The notes: generated by a model from the letters alone, not told the origin. DNA of 18,805 nt from JAISST01 sp050434145 (GCF_050434145.1 NZ_JBNPVX010000046.1:1-18805); one strand, 5' to 3'. Shown: positions 1 through 7,803, numbered from the stretch's first letter. Made by a program: numbers and translations.

Positions 1-311
1 TTGTAGTCCAAGTTTCCTTCTACTGCTAGATTACTTCCTACAATATGTAAGTTATCTCCAGTTAATACTGTATTTCCTCCTACTAGTACATTACTCCCTA
101 CTGAATAGGTTCCTTCACTTGTATATTTACTACTACTGTTACTTATATTGAATGACAAGCTTGATGAGAATGGATTAATGGATGACATTAGTGAACTAAA
201 TGAGTTCATCGCTCCAGTAGCTGATTGCAAGTATTGTCCTGTACTGTTTGAGTTACTTATTGCTTTTCCTCTATTAATAGTATTTCTAAGCATAATTATA
301 TTCCAACACAT
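1..311 (-). pseudogene. Fourth orphan cdiA fragment, continuing beyond the left edge
   Basis: The minus-strand frame from an ATG at 311 (or 293) stays open to base 1 and encodes NSFSSLMSSINPFSSSLSFN, then NSSSKYTSEGTYSVGSNVLV and GGNTVLTGDNLHIVGSNLAV. It is colinear with the intact CdiA stretch containing SASISFSSNKSSSK and GGSLVAGGNIQVSS (about residues 2450-2510). A TAA stop lies just upstream of the ATG and no TPS or signal sequence is present, so it is the internal start of a displaced copy. It begins 38 nt after the 314-residue gene and repeats the orphan pattern of the locus. Confidence 0.65.
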
Positions 312-348
312 GAATTCTTACTTTACTTAGGTAACATTTTATACTATA

Positions 349-1293
349 CTAATTTTGAATTTCCAATCCATATACACTATTCATATAATTAATAAAATCT
401 ATTAGCTCTTTTAAATAATCCTCATTATAGAACTCTTTATTATTTAGAATCCAAAATGTTATCTCTATGATTTCTTCTGATTCTATTATTTCGTCATTAC
501 TTTTTTCTTTTACTTTAATTACATTAACTCCATTTTTTATGGACTTTTCATTTGATATTTCTTCTATCTTTATTACTCTTTTCTTCTCTTTTCTATCTTT
601 TATATTTAATGTTATTTCATAGATAGATGATAATGGAATTTTATCAGTCTCTTTTCCAATATTCGTCAGTCTTATTTTTCTCTGGGAGTTTTCTTTTGCC
701 TTATAATCATTAGCTAATATCTCACTTTCTTTTTCGAATATTGATAAATTTTCTGCGAATATTTTTAAATTTGAAGCTAATTCTAAGTTACTTAAATCTC
801 CTATCTTTCCTAAAATATTTTTTAAAAAATCTGAATTATATACTTCACTTATATTATAGTTGAATAATGTTTTTCGTATTTTTAATATTCTATTCCTATT
901 TAATAATACATCATCCAAATTTTTATTATTTTTTTGTGTTTCATATGTTAATAACCACCCAATTCCTAGTTTGCTTTCACGAAGATATTCTTTTCTTAAC
1001 ATTTTTCCATTTGCAAAAAATAAATATTCATCAAATGGGTAGTTGAATTGTGCAATAGGGATTACTTTTAATACCATAATAGGATTCTCTAGATTGACCT
1101 CCATATTTGGTAATATGCTTTCTTTATATATATCAATATTTTCTTTTGAGTATGTATCAGAAGATGTTCTTTTGTCATCAGGGAGTGAGAATATATTTTT
1201 CTGCAATATTTTACTATCATATCCAAAGGAAACCTGAAAAAATATGACTATGTAAAAAATAGATATTATATCAATCATATGTCTAGTTTTCAT
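349..1293 (-). CDS. Exported putative immunity protein of the HExxxH toxin
   Basis: The product is 314 residues, not recognised by family. The N-terminus (MKTRHMIDIISIFYIVIFFQ) is a hydrophobic signal sequence with a likely type I cleavage after SFG, near residue 24. The rest is hydrophilic and Lys/Glu-rich, with a helical middle (about 140-200) and a beta-rich RKIRLTNIGKE...EITLNIKDRKEKKR segment; no other membrane span is seen. The ATG lies 2 nt after the stop of the preceding toxin frame, so the two are translationally coupled, as toxin/immunity pairs usually are. A periplasmic immunity protein implies a toxin acting in, or passing through, the periplasm. It is larger than typical immunity proteins, and an accessory envelope protein is an alternative. 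Confidence 0.6.
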   Translation of the reverse strand: MKTRHMIDIISIFYIVIFFQVSFGYDSKILQKNIFSLPDDKRTSSDTYSKENIDIYKESILPNMEVNLENPIMVLKVIPIAQFNYPFDEYLFFANGKMLRKEYLRESKLGIGWLLTYETQKNNKNLDDVLLNRNRILKIRKTLFNYNISEVYNSDFLKNILGKIGDLSNLELASNLKIFAENLSIFEKESEILANDYKAKENSQRKIRLTNIGKETDKIPLSSIYEITLNIKDRKEKKRVIKIEEISNEKSIKNGVNVIKVKEKSNDEIIESEEIIEITFWILNNKEFYNEDYLKELIDFINYMNSVYGLEIQN

Positions 1294-1295
1294 AG

Positions 1296-3245
1296 TTATT
1301 TACCACCATTAATAAATTCTTCAGCTTCTTTTTTTGATGAAAAAAACTTCATATACTCTCCAAGGTCCTTATCATATAAAAATCTTTCGTATAATGATAT
1401 TCTTTCATCTATAATTGTGCTTACAAGTTTAGTTTGCCATGCATCTTTTGATCTGTTCCATCTGTTTTCAACTTCCACTGCATTTACTTCATTGGGTAGT
1501 GAAGGTGGAATCACATATACAGATTCTCCAGAAATCGTTTTAAATTCTTTTAAATCTTTCATAAAATATACAATTTCGATTTCTTTTTTATTTGGTAAAG
1601 TAATTGTTTCATACTTATATTCGCCACCTATCATATATATTGGTTTTTCTGGATTACTATACCTATCATATATTGTCAATGGATGTCCAAATATCTCATG
1701 AATGTTATAGTTTTCTTTTGTAATCATCCTTTCCGAAAATTTATAATCATATTTATTATCTTCTAGTTTTGTAATATCTTTCAACCCTGTTATATAATTT
1801 CCATATCCACTGGACTTCATATCTGCATAAACTATTACTAAATTGTCTCCATATCGATATATATTTAGACCTTTAAAATTTTCATATCCTTTTGAACTGG
1901 CATTTTCTAAAAACTCTTTTGTAGGAACAATCATACTTACTATAAATTGATCACTTCTTATTATTTCTCTGAATAAAATAATCACTTCTTGTTGTTCTTT
2001 ACTATAACCATCCAATGAACCTTCCTTAGCTATACCAATACTAATACTACCCAAATCACCATATCTTAGCCTAAGTGTATCAGGTGTCATTTTCATAAAT
2101 TCCTTTAAAATTTCCTCATAGGTGGCATCATCATGAACAATATATTTTCCTAGTTCTTTTATATCATTTTCTGATAACTTTTCTACTTCCATTAAATAAT
2201 TTTTTCTATCTTCATCATAAGCATAACTACTATTTCCATCAGGAATTTCTTTCAAATACCATATATCCCTCAAATCACCATTAACTCTATCTTTATAATA
2301 CTGATTTGTTGATGCTTCTATCATTCCTTTGGCATTTATTGTTATTGCTGTTGCTCCTATACTTGAACTCCAACCTTTAGAGGGTATCTTGGTTAGCATT
2401 GATGCTGCTTTTTCATCTACATTTTTGTCTGCATATGTTCCGTGCATTCCCTCATGACCTAATTGCTCTAGCATTTCACTTGAATGTCCAAAACCATCTC
2501 CATATGTATTTATGTAGACAACTCCTTCTTTATCATTTATGGACATACCTGATGCTACATCTTCTGCTTTTACAAATTTTATATCATAAAAATCTTTTCC
2601 ATATTCTGCTAGTAATGGTTTTAATAAACCTGCAATCTCTGACATATTATATTCGTCTAAGCCTACTCCATACTTTCCATTAATATAATGGTCTTCTATT
2701 ATGTTCTTCAACTTTTCATCTACATCATATGCATAAGCTACTATATTAAATCCATTCTTTCCTAAATTATTTGCTAGTTGACCTAGTACATTTTGACCTA
2801 ATTCTTTATTATTTACTCCCTGATAAATTCCTTTTCCTATTTGTGGCACTAATGTTGTTGTCTTCAAGAAGTCGATTACAAACTGTTGTCTTGTGCTTTG
2901 ATTCAACATATCTGTATGTAATGTTGTATCTATTTGTTCTATTTCTTTATCTCTTGTGATTACTTGAGCATTATCTAAAGATGTATTGATTCCTCTTTCT
3001 TCAAAATCTACTTTTATTCCGTTCTCATAAGCTATGCTATTTACAAAAGTAGAATTCGTATCTTGTCTTTTATCTGACATCCCATATTGAATACTCGCCT
3101 GTGGAACTTTCAAATCTGCTGTTATTCCACTTATTCCAAAGCCTGCATTTTTGCTATAGTCTTTGTCTTTCAAATCATTTACAACCATCTCTTGCATCGG
3201 CTCTCCTTGTTCGCTCTCGCAGCGATGTCGTGGTCTACTAAGCAA
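1296..3245 (-). CDS. Orphan CdiA C-terminal module with probable metallopeptidase toxin
   Basis: The frame of 649 residues opens at a TTG within a hairpin element, so its first 18 or so residues are element-derived and it is probably a silent cdiA 3' end. Residues 20-327 nearly duplicate the pre-toxin of the intact CdiA, including HEGMH (2442-2456). After DLRD the sequence becomes unique for about 320 residues. This part contains HEIFGHPL (His516, Glu517, His521) and later NEVNAVEVENRWN (Glu586, Glu591, Glu593). An HExxxH motif plus a later NxVxVEN(R) segment is what I would expect of a zinc metallopeptidase toxin, but the exact family is not assigned. The stop is 2 nt before the next gene, which has a signal peptide, hinting that the toxin acts in the envelope. 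A non-peptidase role cannot be excluded. Confidence 0.65.
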   Translation of the reverse strand: MLSRPRHRCESEQGEPMQEMVVNDLKDKDYSKNAGFGISGITADLKVPQASIQYGMSDKRQDTNSTFVNSIAYENGIKVDFEERGINTSLDNAQVITRDKEIEQIDTTLHTDMLNQSTRQQFVIDFLKTTTLVPQIGKGIYQGVNNKELGQNVLGQLANNLGKNGFNIVAYAYDVDEKLKNIIEDHYINGKYGVGLDEYNMSEIAGLLKPLLAEYGKDFYDIKFVKAEDVASGMSINDKEGVVYINTYGDGFGHSSEMLEQLGHEGMHGTYADKNVDEKAASMLTKIPSKGWSSSIGATAITINAKGMIEASTNQYYKDRVNGDLRDIWYLKEIPDGNSSYAYDEDRKNYLMEVEKLSENDIKELGKYIVHDDATYEEILKEFMKMTPDTLRLRYGDLGSISIGIAKEGSLDGYSKEQQEVIILFREIIRSDQFIVSMIVPTKEFLENASSKGYENFKGLNIYRYGDNLVIVYADMKSSGYGNYITGLKDITKLEDNKYDYKFSERMITKENYNIHEIFGHPLTIYDRYSNPEKPIYMIGGEYKYETITLPNKKEIEIVYFMKDLKEFKTISGESVYVIPPSLPNEVNAVEVENRWNRSKDAWQTKLVSTIIDERISLYERFLYDKDLGEYMKFFSSKKEAEEFINGGK

Positions 3246-3284
3246 GATTCAGACTTCGTCTTTCACTTGCCAAGTAGCCACGAA
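3192..3284 (+). repeat. Hairpin element copy 1
   Basis: Present relative to the uninterrupted copy at 10698-10726. The main stem pairs GTGGTCTACTAAGCAAG (from 3230) with CTTGCCAAGTAGCCAC (to 3281), with one bulge and one internal loop. The preceding GC-richer arm is ggctctccttgttcgc...agcgatgtcg. Flanks atctcttgcat and atttctttggcat look like a diverged target duplication of the uninterrupted atctcttttgcat. Confidence 0.8.
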
Positions 3285-3870
3285 TTTCTTTGGCATTGAT
3301 TATCATAGGTGCATTTTCATTCAAACTTCCTATGATTGAACCTGTATTGGTTAGTGTATTTCCTACATTGATAGTTCCACCTTCTCTACCTACCAAAGAT
3401 GTTTGATTACTTACCCATTCTTGTTCCTCTACACTTTTACTTGCATTAAAGCTACCACCCACAGCTGGGCTTGCTCTGCTCGCTACGCTGTGAGATACTG
3501 GTCTACTAAACAAATCTCATGTCTGCGACATTTCATTTTGCTAAGTAGCCAGTAACTTAATGATGATGTTGGATTTTTTACCAAGGTGCTTGGATTAATA
3601 TTACTTAAAGATAGTCCAAATCCACTACTTTTACTACTTGAGTCCATTTTATCTTGCAGTGATTCTACTGTTAGATTGCCACCTATATCCAAGACTAGGT
3701 GTTCTCCTTCTACATTAGGCCCACTAAATGTTGCATTTCCTACTGTTGTCAATACAAAGTCTCCACCTGCATTTATTGTTGTATTGCACCATATCTGTAT
3801 TAGATTTACTATTACTCATATTGAAGCTACCTGTTACTGATTTCCCTAAGAAGTCATAACATAAGCTAGA
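3239..3870 (-). pseudogene. Orphan cdiA remnant with frameshift and hairpin insertions
   Basis: The minus strand here matches the intact cdiA at about 10710-11205 closely, from CYDFLGKSVTGSFNMSNSKS onward. Three lesions break it. An 8-bp deletion near 3785-3795, relative to 11105-11125, shifts the frame after NTDMVQYNN. Hairpin element 3459-3555 interrupts NPTSSLS/GSFNASKS, and element 3192-3284 interrupts NAKEI/VNDLKD. The two small open frames, 3752-3483 and 3513-3238, are pieces of this remnant and end inside the elements. No start codon with a ribosome binding site is present, so it is a silent copy. Confidence 0.85.
3459..3555 (+). repeat. Hairpin element copy 2
   Basis: Absent from the uninterrupted copy near 10880. 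Left part cacagctgggc...cgctacgctgtg can fold on itself. The main stem pairs ACTGGTCTACTAA (from 3497) with CTAAGTAGCCAGT (to 3553). The loop holds a small palindrome, atgtctgcgacat. Confidence 0.85.
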
Positions 3871-3933
3871 ATCATTTCTGTGGTTTATTGATTATCATCT
3901 GTCATTTTTTTAGTATAACACCACAAAATCTAG
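3865..3933. repeat. Imperfect inverted repeat at an orphan-module boundary
   Basis: CTAGAATCATTTCTGTGGT at 3865-3883 is mirrored by ACCACAAAATCTAG at 3920-3933. Arms of about 14 bp pair, with an interruption in one arm and about 36 nt between them. It includes the TAG stop of the 118-residue gene and sits where similarity of the next orphan to the intact cdiA begins. It could be a transcription terminator, but the loop is long and no T-run follows on the minus strand. It could also be a scar of insertion or recombination. Confidence 0.4.
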
Positions 3934-4286
3934 TTCAAACTTCCAATCATAAAATCTGTTTCTCTTATTACCTCAGGATTTATGCATCTCAATAATTTTA
4001 TTTCATTTTTGAAATTGATTAGACATATATTTACCCCTATTGGAATGTCATCTGATATTCTTTTTGATAGAAGATTATAAATCTCATTTGAGTCTCTCAA
4101 TTCATTTGAAGTCTTAAAATACAAAACAAGATATTCCTCTAAATCATGCAAATAATCTGTACTTTCTAATGACACGCCCCTTACATTTTTTTCAATGTAT
4201 TCTTCTATATCTCCTTCTATTTCAATTCCTAATATTTTTTCTACATTTGTATTTTGTGGATAAGTATAGAATATTATTTTTAACAT
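3930..4286 (-). CDS. Putative immunity protein of the truncated EndoU module
   Basis: The product is 118 residues, acidic and soluble, with no signal peptide (MLKIIFYTYPQNTNVEKIL at the start). I do not recognise the family. The gene has one of the best ribosome binding sites in the window: AGAGG with 7-nt spacing before ATG at 4286. It follows the stop of the EndoU fragment by 29 nt, the usual place for an immunity gene. The gene is intact although its toxin is truncated, as expected if it protects against siblings or relatives that still carry the toxin. Function is inferred from position only. Confidence 0.55.
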   Translation of the reverse strand: MLKIIFYTYPQNTNVEKILGIEIEGDIEEYIEKNVRGVSLESTDYLHDLEEYLVLYFKTSNELRDSNEIYNLLSKRISDDIPIGVNICLINFKNEIKLLRCINPEVIRETDFMIGSLN

Positions 4287-4315
4287 TTTACTACCTCTTC
4301 AAGTCAAGTACAAAT

Positions 4316-4528
4316 TTACTTGATAGGATGACCCTCTGTTACATTAGGTCCAATTTTCATTACTTTTATATTCACTCCATCAATTACTCCAACATGAAAA
4401 TTAGTGCCATCACTTGCACGAAAATCATATCTTGGAGTATTTCCAATAGCTTTTATACTTTGAATTATTTTTGCATTGTTCCATGATTCTGGAAAAGTGT
4501 GCTGTTTTTTCTCTAGAAGAATTACCAA
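4316..4528 (-). pseudogene. C-terminal fragment of a second EndoU-type toxin
   Basis: The open frame encodes about 62 recognisable residues. TFPESWNNAKIIQSIKAIG aligns with FPKNWSGDKIMHELSEIV of the EndoU domain at 5469-7394, and the ends (TEGHPIK against ITGFPIK) also match. The N-terminal half of the domain, including the two catalytic His motifs, is missing. An in-frame TGA lies upstream, and the only start is a TTG (4528) without a good ribosome binding site. It is therefore a truncated, catalytically dead remnant whose downstream gene survived. It is a different EndoU allele, not a duplication of the first. Confidence 0.65.
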
Positions 4529-4581
4529 CTGAGTAATAACTTCTCAAAAGTTACATTAAACATTACTGTATTGATTTTATA

Positions 4582-5106
4582 TTAATTATTTTCGCAATCA
4601 TTTATTTTCTTTCTTAAAAATGTTATTAATTCACTATTTTTTCCATTTAAAATTTCAAGTTCAGCTAAATAGCTTTTGCTCTTTTTCAATATTTCTTCCT
4701 TAAACTCTTTTAATGATATTTTCTCAGGATAAAACTTAGTATAATATTGATCATTTCTTTCATTGAAACCTACTGATTTAAGATAATCTTCAGGTACTGT
4801 AAGTCTACCATAAATTGGCCCCACAAAAATATTATTTCCATCTTTTTTTATCTCCAAGCCATGTCCAATATTCTTTATATCATTTATTATAATATAAGGC
4901 TTTTCCTTTAGATATTTTAGTCCCATCAACATATCTATAAACCTTACATATATTATTTCAAATGCAAATTCATTTTTTTCTTTATAAAAGGTGCCATAAG
5001 TAAATTCATTTATGACAAGTTGAAAATAGCCAAACAATCCTAAAATTTCATCATTCACATTTTCACTATCAGTATATTCATATATTTTATACTTTATTTT
5101 AAACAT
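4582..5106 (-). CDS. Putative immunity protein, family not assigned
   Basis: I choose the ATG at 5106 (174 residues) because GTGAGGA sits 4 nt upstream. The longer frame from a TTG at 5157 would overlap the preceding gene and has no such site. The start MFKIKYKIYEYTDSENVN, then GLFGYFQLVINEFTYGTFY, suggests a beta-rich N-terminal half, and a Lys/Glu-rich helical C-terminus follows (ISLKEFKEEILKKSKSYLAE). There is no signal peptide. It lies 40 nt after the MafI-like gene and just before an EndoU C-terminal fragment. It may therefore be a second immunity gene for the EndoU module or one left from a lost module. The N-terminal pattern loosely recalls Imm42-type proteins, but I do not claim the family. 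Confidence 0.6.
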   Translation of the reverse strand: MFKIKYKIYEYTDSENVNDEILGLFGYFQLVINEFTYGTFYKEKNEFAFEIIYVRFIDMLMGLKYLKEKPYIIINDIKNIGHGLEIKKDGNNIFVGPIYGRLTVPEDYLKSVGFNERNDQYYTKFYPEKISLKEFKEEILKKSKSYLAELEILNGKNSELITFLRKKINDCENN

Positions 5107-5146
5107 GATATCCTCACTTTTAAATATGTTGCTAGAATCACTCTCT

Positions 5147-5461
5147 TTAAGTATCAATCAATTTTTCTATTTCTTCAAATTTTGATGAATCACCCATTCC
5201 CATACCTTTTCCTATAGAAATTATTAGATTATATATTTCCTCAGTTACTATTTTTTTTCCTATTATAATCTCTTCTATTAATATCTCGTACGCTAACCCC
5301 CATTCATCATATTCTAAATATTCTTCTATATAATTTAAATCTTTTTCAGAAAAATTAAGTTCTTTTGCCAATACTCCTATCTTATTCAAAATTTTATTTC
5401 TATTAATCCACCATATCAGTCTTAATTGTTTCCTTGTCATAACCCATTCATTTTCTTCCAT
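5147..5461 (-). CDS. MafI-like immunity protein (EndoU partner)
   Basis: This small protein of 104 residues has no signal peptide or membrane segment. The segment YIEEYLEYDEWGLAYEILIE followed by EEIYNLIISIGKGMGMGD matches the pattern I know for the MafI family, immunity proteins of Neisseria MafB toxins, some of which carry EndoU domains. The ATG is preceded by GTGAGG with 5-nt spacing, and that site contains the TGA stop of the EndoU toxin frame, so the pair is tightly coupled. It is expected to neutralise the adjacent EndoU domain in the cytosol. The family call rests on motif memory, not on a search; the immunity role is supported by position and size. Confidence 0.65.
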   Translation of the reverse strand: MEENEWVMTRKQLRLIWWINRNKILNKIGVLAKELNFSEKDLNYIEEYLEYDEWGLAYEILIEEIIIGKKIVTEEIYNLIISIGKGMGMGDSSKFEEIEKLIDT

Positions 5462-5468
5462 TTTAACC

Positions 5469-7394
5469 TCACTTGATAGGAAATCCTGTTATAATATCCT
5501 TTCCATCTGTAATTACTCTAATTTTTATACCTGAACTTATAGCTTCTATTCTATATCTTTGTACTCCATAAGATACTTTATCTGGTACCCATACATTTTT
5601 CGGATTAGTGACTATTTCTGATAATTCATGCATTATTTTATCACCACTCCAATTCTTTGGAAATTCACTTTTTCCAGGAGTTGCAGGATACATATGACCT
5701 CCTCCTGGATATGTTGTATTATCCCCAGTTAATATATGCTCAGTCCTTGATTTACTTGCAAGATTTACATAGTTAGCTGGTGTAACATCTCCTACTTTTC
5801 CTGTTGATAAACCATTTCCATAAGAAGGTGGAGCCTTTGCTGAAGATAATTCATTTGCTTGCGTTTGACCAGCATCATATAATCCTGCATTCTTATTTAT
5901 AGTATTTTCAGGTTTAATGGTACTGTTATTTAACCAACCACCTGAATCTTGTTGTCTGCTTCCACCAACATCGCCTATCTGCTTTCCTGGTGCAGTGTTT
6001 GGATTAGTTGGGCTAACATTAGCGGATAATGACCCATCACTAATATAATTTTCATTCACCATCTTCTTATCTGGTGTCAGAGCTGTTTTAGCTCCCATAT
6101 ACAAATTTCCTGCATTAGCAGCTCCCAGATCATATAGGGTACTAAATAACATTATTGTCTCTGTATGATCAACATTAGGAAAATGCTTATATAATTGTTT
6201 TCCTAATGTTTCACCCATTGGATCTCTTCCTGTTGTAAACTTAATTGCCATATTAGTTGCAGCTATCATTGTCCCAGCTTGCTGAAGTTTCACTGGGTCT
6301 TGGGCTACAAAAGCATAAAACCCTAATACTGCTGCCTGTCCTATAACATAAGTATTTACCACCATTTCATCAATATCAGCTTTGGGATCTGGCATTGATG
6401 AAAATGGCGTCCTACCACTTCCCCATTTTGTTATGTTATCTGGTGCAAAGACATAAAATGTATGAGATTTTAGAGCTACATCACTCAATGGTCCTATGTA
6501 AACATCATCTAAGGCTTTTAATAATTGTTCATCATAAGTAGAAGGTAGATTTTTAAAATTCATCTCTATTATAGCCAATCCATTTTCATCTTTTTTTCCT
6601 GTATCAATAATCTCCAATGCACTTAAGTATGGTAACAAATTTTTACCATTATCATCTGCCTTAACAAATAGTGAACTGTTTGGTAAACCACCTGATAAAT
6701 AATCATTACTGCTTCGTACAAATTCTATTAATTTATGTAAATTTTCTGGTGTTAAGTATAATGTTTTAAAATCTATCTCATCTAATCCATATTTTAATAA
6801 TCTATTAGCATCTTCCCCATTTAGTGGATTTTTACCCCAATCTCTTATTGAACCGCCAATATCTACATAACCACTTGAACCTATTCCACCTACAAACTCT
6901 CCATATGATTTTTCCATGTAATTGGCTACTGTCTCATTTCCACCCATTAAATGTCCTATTTCATGGGCGAAAAGTTTATTAAAATTTAAAGTATTATTAT
7001 TCATTAACACTTCTGTATTTACCCAAATGCTTCCATCTGCTGCTACTGCAAATCCTTGTGCGTCTAATTTAGCCAAAGTTGTTAAATCTTTTATTTCCTT
7101 TATATCATCTTTTCCATAAAATTTTACTTCTACTTCCAAATCACTATCTAATAAATGACTTGCTCTTGCTCGTATTTCTTCTGCTATTTCTTTTTCTGTT
7201 TTTCCTTTTATATCAAAGATTCCTAATTCTTCCAATCTTCTTATAAATTTTTCACCTTTGACTAAATCAGAGAATTTCCCTTTAGAAGTTAAGATATCTT
7301 TTAACCCCTTAACACCTCTTTTAGCATCATCTACTTGGTCTCTAAATGCTCCTCTACCTGCTTGAGTTAACCAATATTCTGTTAGCAAGTTCAC
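5469..7394 (-). CDS. Orphan CdiA C-terminal module: HExxH pre-toxin and EndoU-type RNase
   Basis: The open frame is 641 residues. Its first in-frame start is a GTG inside a continuing CdiA-like reading frame without a convincing ribosome binding site, so it is best read as a displaced cdiA 3' end. Residues 1-110 resemble the region before the pre-toxin. HEIGH at 144-148 is followed by NETVANYM, matching the HExxH/ExxA arrangement of the intact CdiA. A hydrophobic helical stretch at about 350-390 (VIGQAAVLGFYAFVA) and a Pro/Asn/Gly linker lead to the toxin at 550-641. There EHILTGD (His553) and GGGHMYP (His567), then KSEFPKNWS and a final GFPIK, fit the bacterial EndoU pattern. The catalytic Lys cannot be assigned with certainty. 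EndoU toxins cleave RNA. The MafI-like immunity gene directly downstream supports the call. Confidence 0.8.
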   Translation of the reverse strand: MNLLTEYWLTQAGRGAFRDQVDDAKRGVKGLKDILTSKGKFSDLVKGEKFIRRLEELGIFDIKGKTEKEIAEEIRARASHLLDSDLEVEVKFYGKDDIKEIKDLTTLAKLDAQGFAVAADGSIWVNTEVLMNNNTLNFNKLFAHEIGHLMGGNETVANYMEKSYGEFVGGIGSSGYVDIGGSIRDWGKNPLNGEDANRLLKYGLDEIDFKTLYLTPENLHKLIEFVRSSNDYLSGGLPNSSLFVKADDNGKNLLPYLSALEIIDTGKKDENGLAIIEMNFKNLPSTYDEQLLKALDDVYIGPLSDVALKSHTFYVFAPDNITKWGSGRTPFSSMPDPKADIDEMVVNTYVIGQAAVLGFYAFVAQDPVKLQQAGTMIAATNMAIKFTTGRDPMGETLGKQLYKHFPNVDHTETIMLFSTLYDLGAANAGNLYMGAKTALTPDKKMVNENYISDGSLSANVSPTNPNTAPGKQIGDVGGSRQQDSGGWLNNSTIKPENTINKNAGLYDAGQTQANELSSAKAPPSYGNGLSTGKVGDVTPANYVNLASKSRTEHILTGDNTTYPGGGHMYPATPGKSEFPKNWSGDKIMHELSEIVTNPKNVWVPDKVSYGVQRYRIEAISSGIKIRVITDGKDIITGFPIK

Positions 7395-7439
7395 TGAGAA
7401 TGTTTCTATATTTGTACCTTGCCAGTCGCTAGTCGCATT

Positions 7440-7546
7440 CTGTGGCTCAGCGCCATCTGGGCATGTTTCATGCTATGATGGTACATCGTGGTCTTCTAAC
7501 TAATCTTCAATGCTTCACATTTCATCTTAGTAAGAAGCCACAAACT
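7440..7546 (+). repeat. Hairpin element copy 3
   Basis: Main stem GTGGTCTTCTAACTAA (from 7488) pairs with TTAGTAAGAAGCCAC (to 7541). The loop contains tcaatgcttcacattt. The left arm (ctgtggctcagcgcc...) is longer than in other copies. It lies directly beside copy 4. Confidence 0.8.
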
Positions 7547-7628
7547 TCGTTCACTGCCGATGCGACATCCTATCCACATAAGTAAAACTCATGTCTTTGA
7601 CATTTCATTTTACTAAGTGGCTAGAAAC
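7547..7628 (+). repeat. Hairpin element copy 4
   Basis: Main stem CTATCCACATAAGTAAAA (from 7570) pairs with TTTTACTAAGTGGCTAG (to 7624). The loop holds the palindrome atgtctttgacat. The left arm is short (ttcgttcactgccgatgcg). It is tandem with copy 3. Confidence 0.8.
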
Positions 7629-7678
7629 AGCTTTTTCTATATCTCTATTTACACCTTGGGTATCAAAGTTGGTAATAG

Positions 7679-7780
7679 CCTCAGCTGAGATTCGCATTTT
7701 GCTCATCAACGCTTCGACATAGCAGCCTTCTAAACAACTTTCAGGTCTTTTGACCTTCAATTTGTTAAGAAGTTGCTAAC
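7679..7780 (+). repeat. Hairpin element copy 5
   Basis: Left arm cctcagctgagattcgc...cgcttcgacat. Main stem AGCAGCCTTCTAAACAA (from 7721) pairs with TTGTTAAGAAGTTGCT (to 7777). The loop palindrome is aggtcttttgacct, a different sequence but the same fold as in other copies. Confidence 0.8.
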
Positions 7781-7803
7781 TCCATTACCTATAATAGCCT
7801 TAG

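Noticed and set aside
148..330. Plus-strand 60-residue open frame at the left edge
   Set aside because: The minus strand there encodes clear CdiA-like sequence (VGGNTVLTGDNLHIVG), so the plus frame is a shadow.
5107..5157. Upstream TTG start for the 4582-5106 gene
   Set aside because: It overlaps the preceding gene and lacks a ribosome binding site, whereas ATG 5106 has GTGAGGA just before it.
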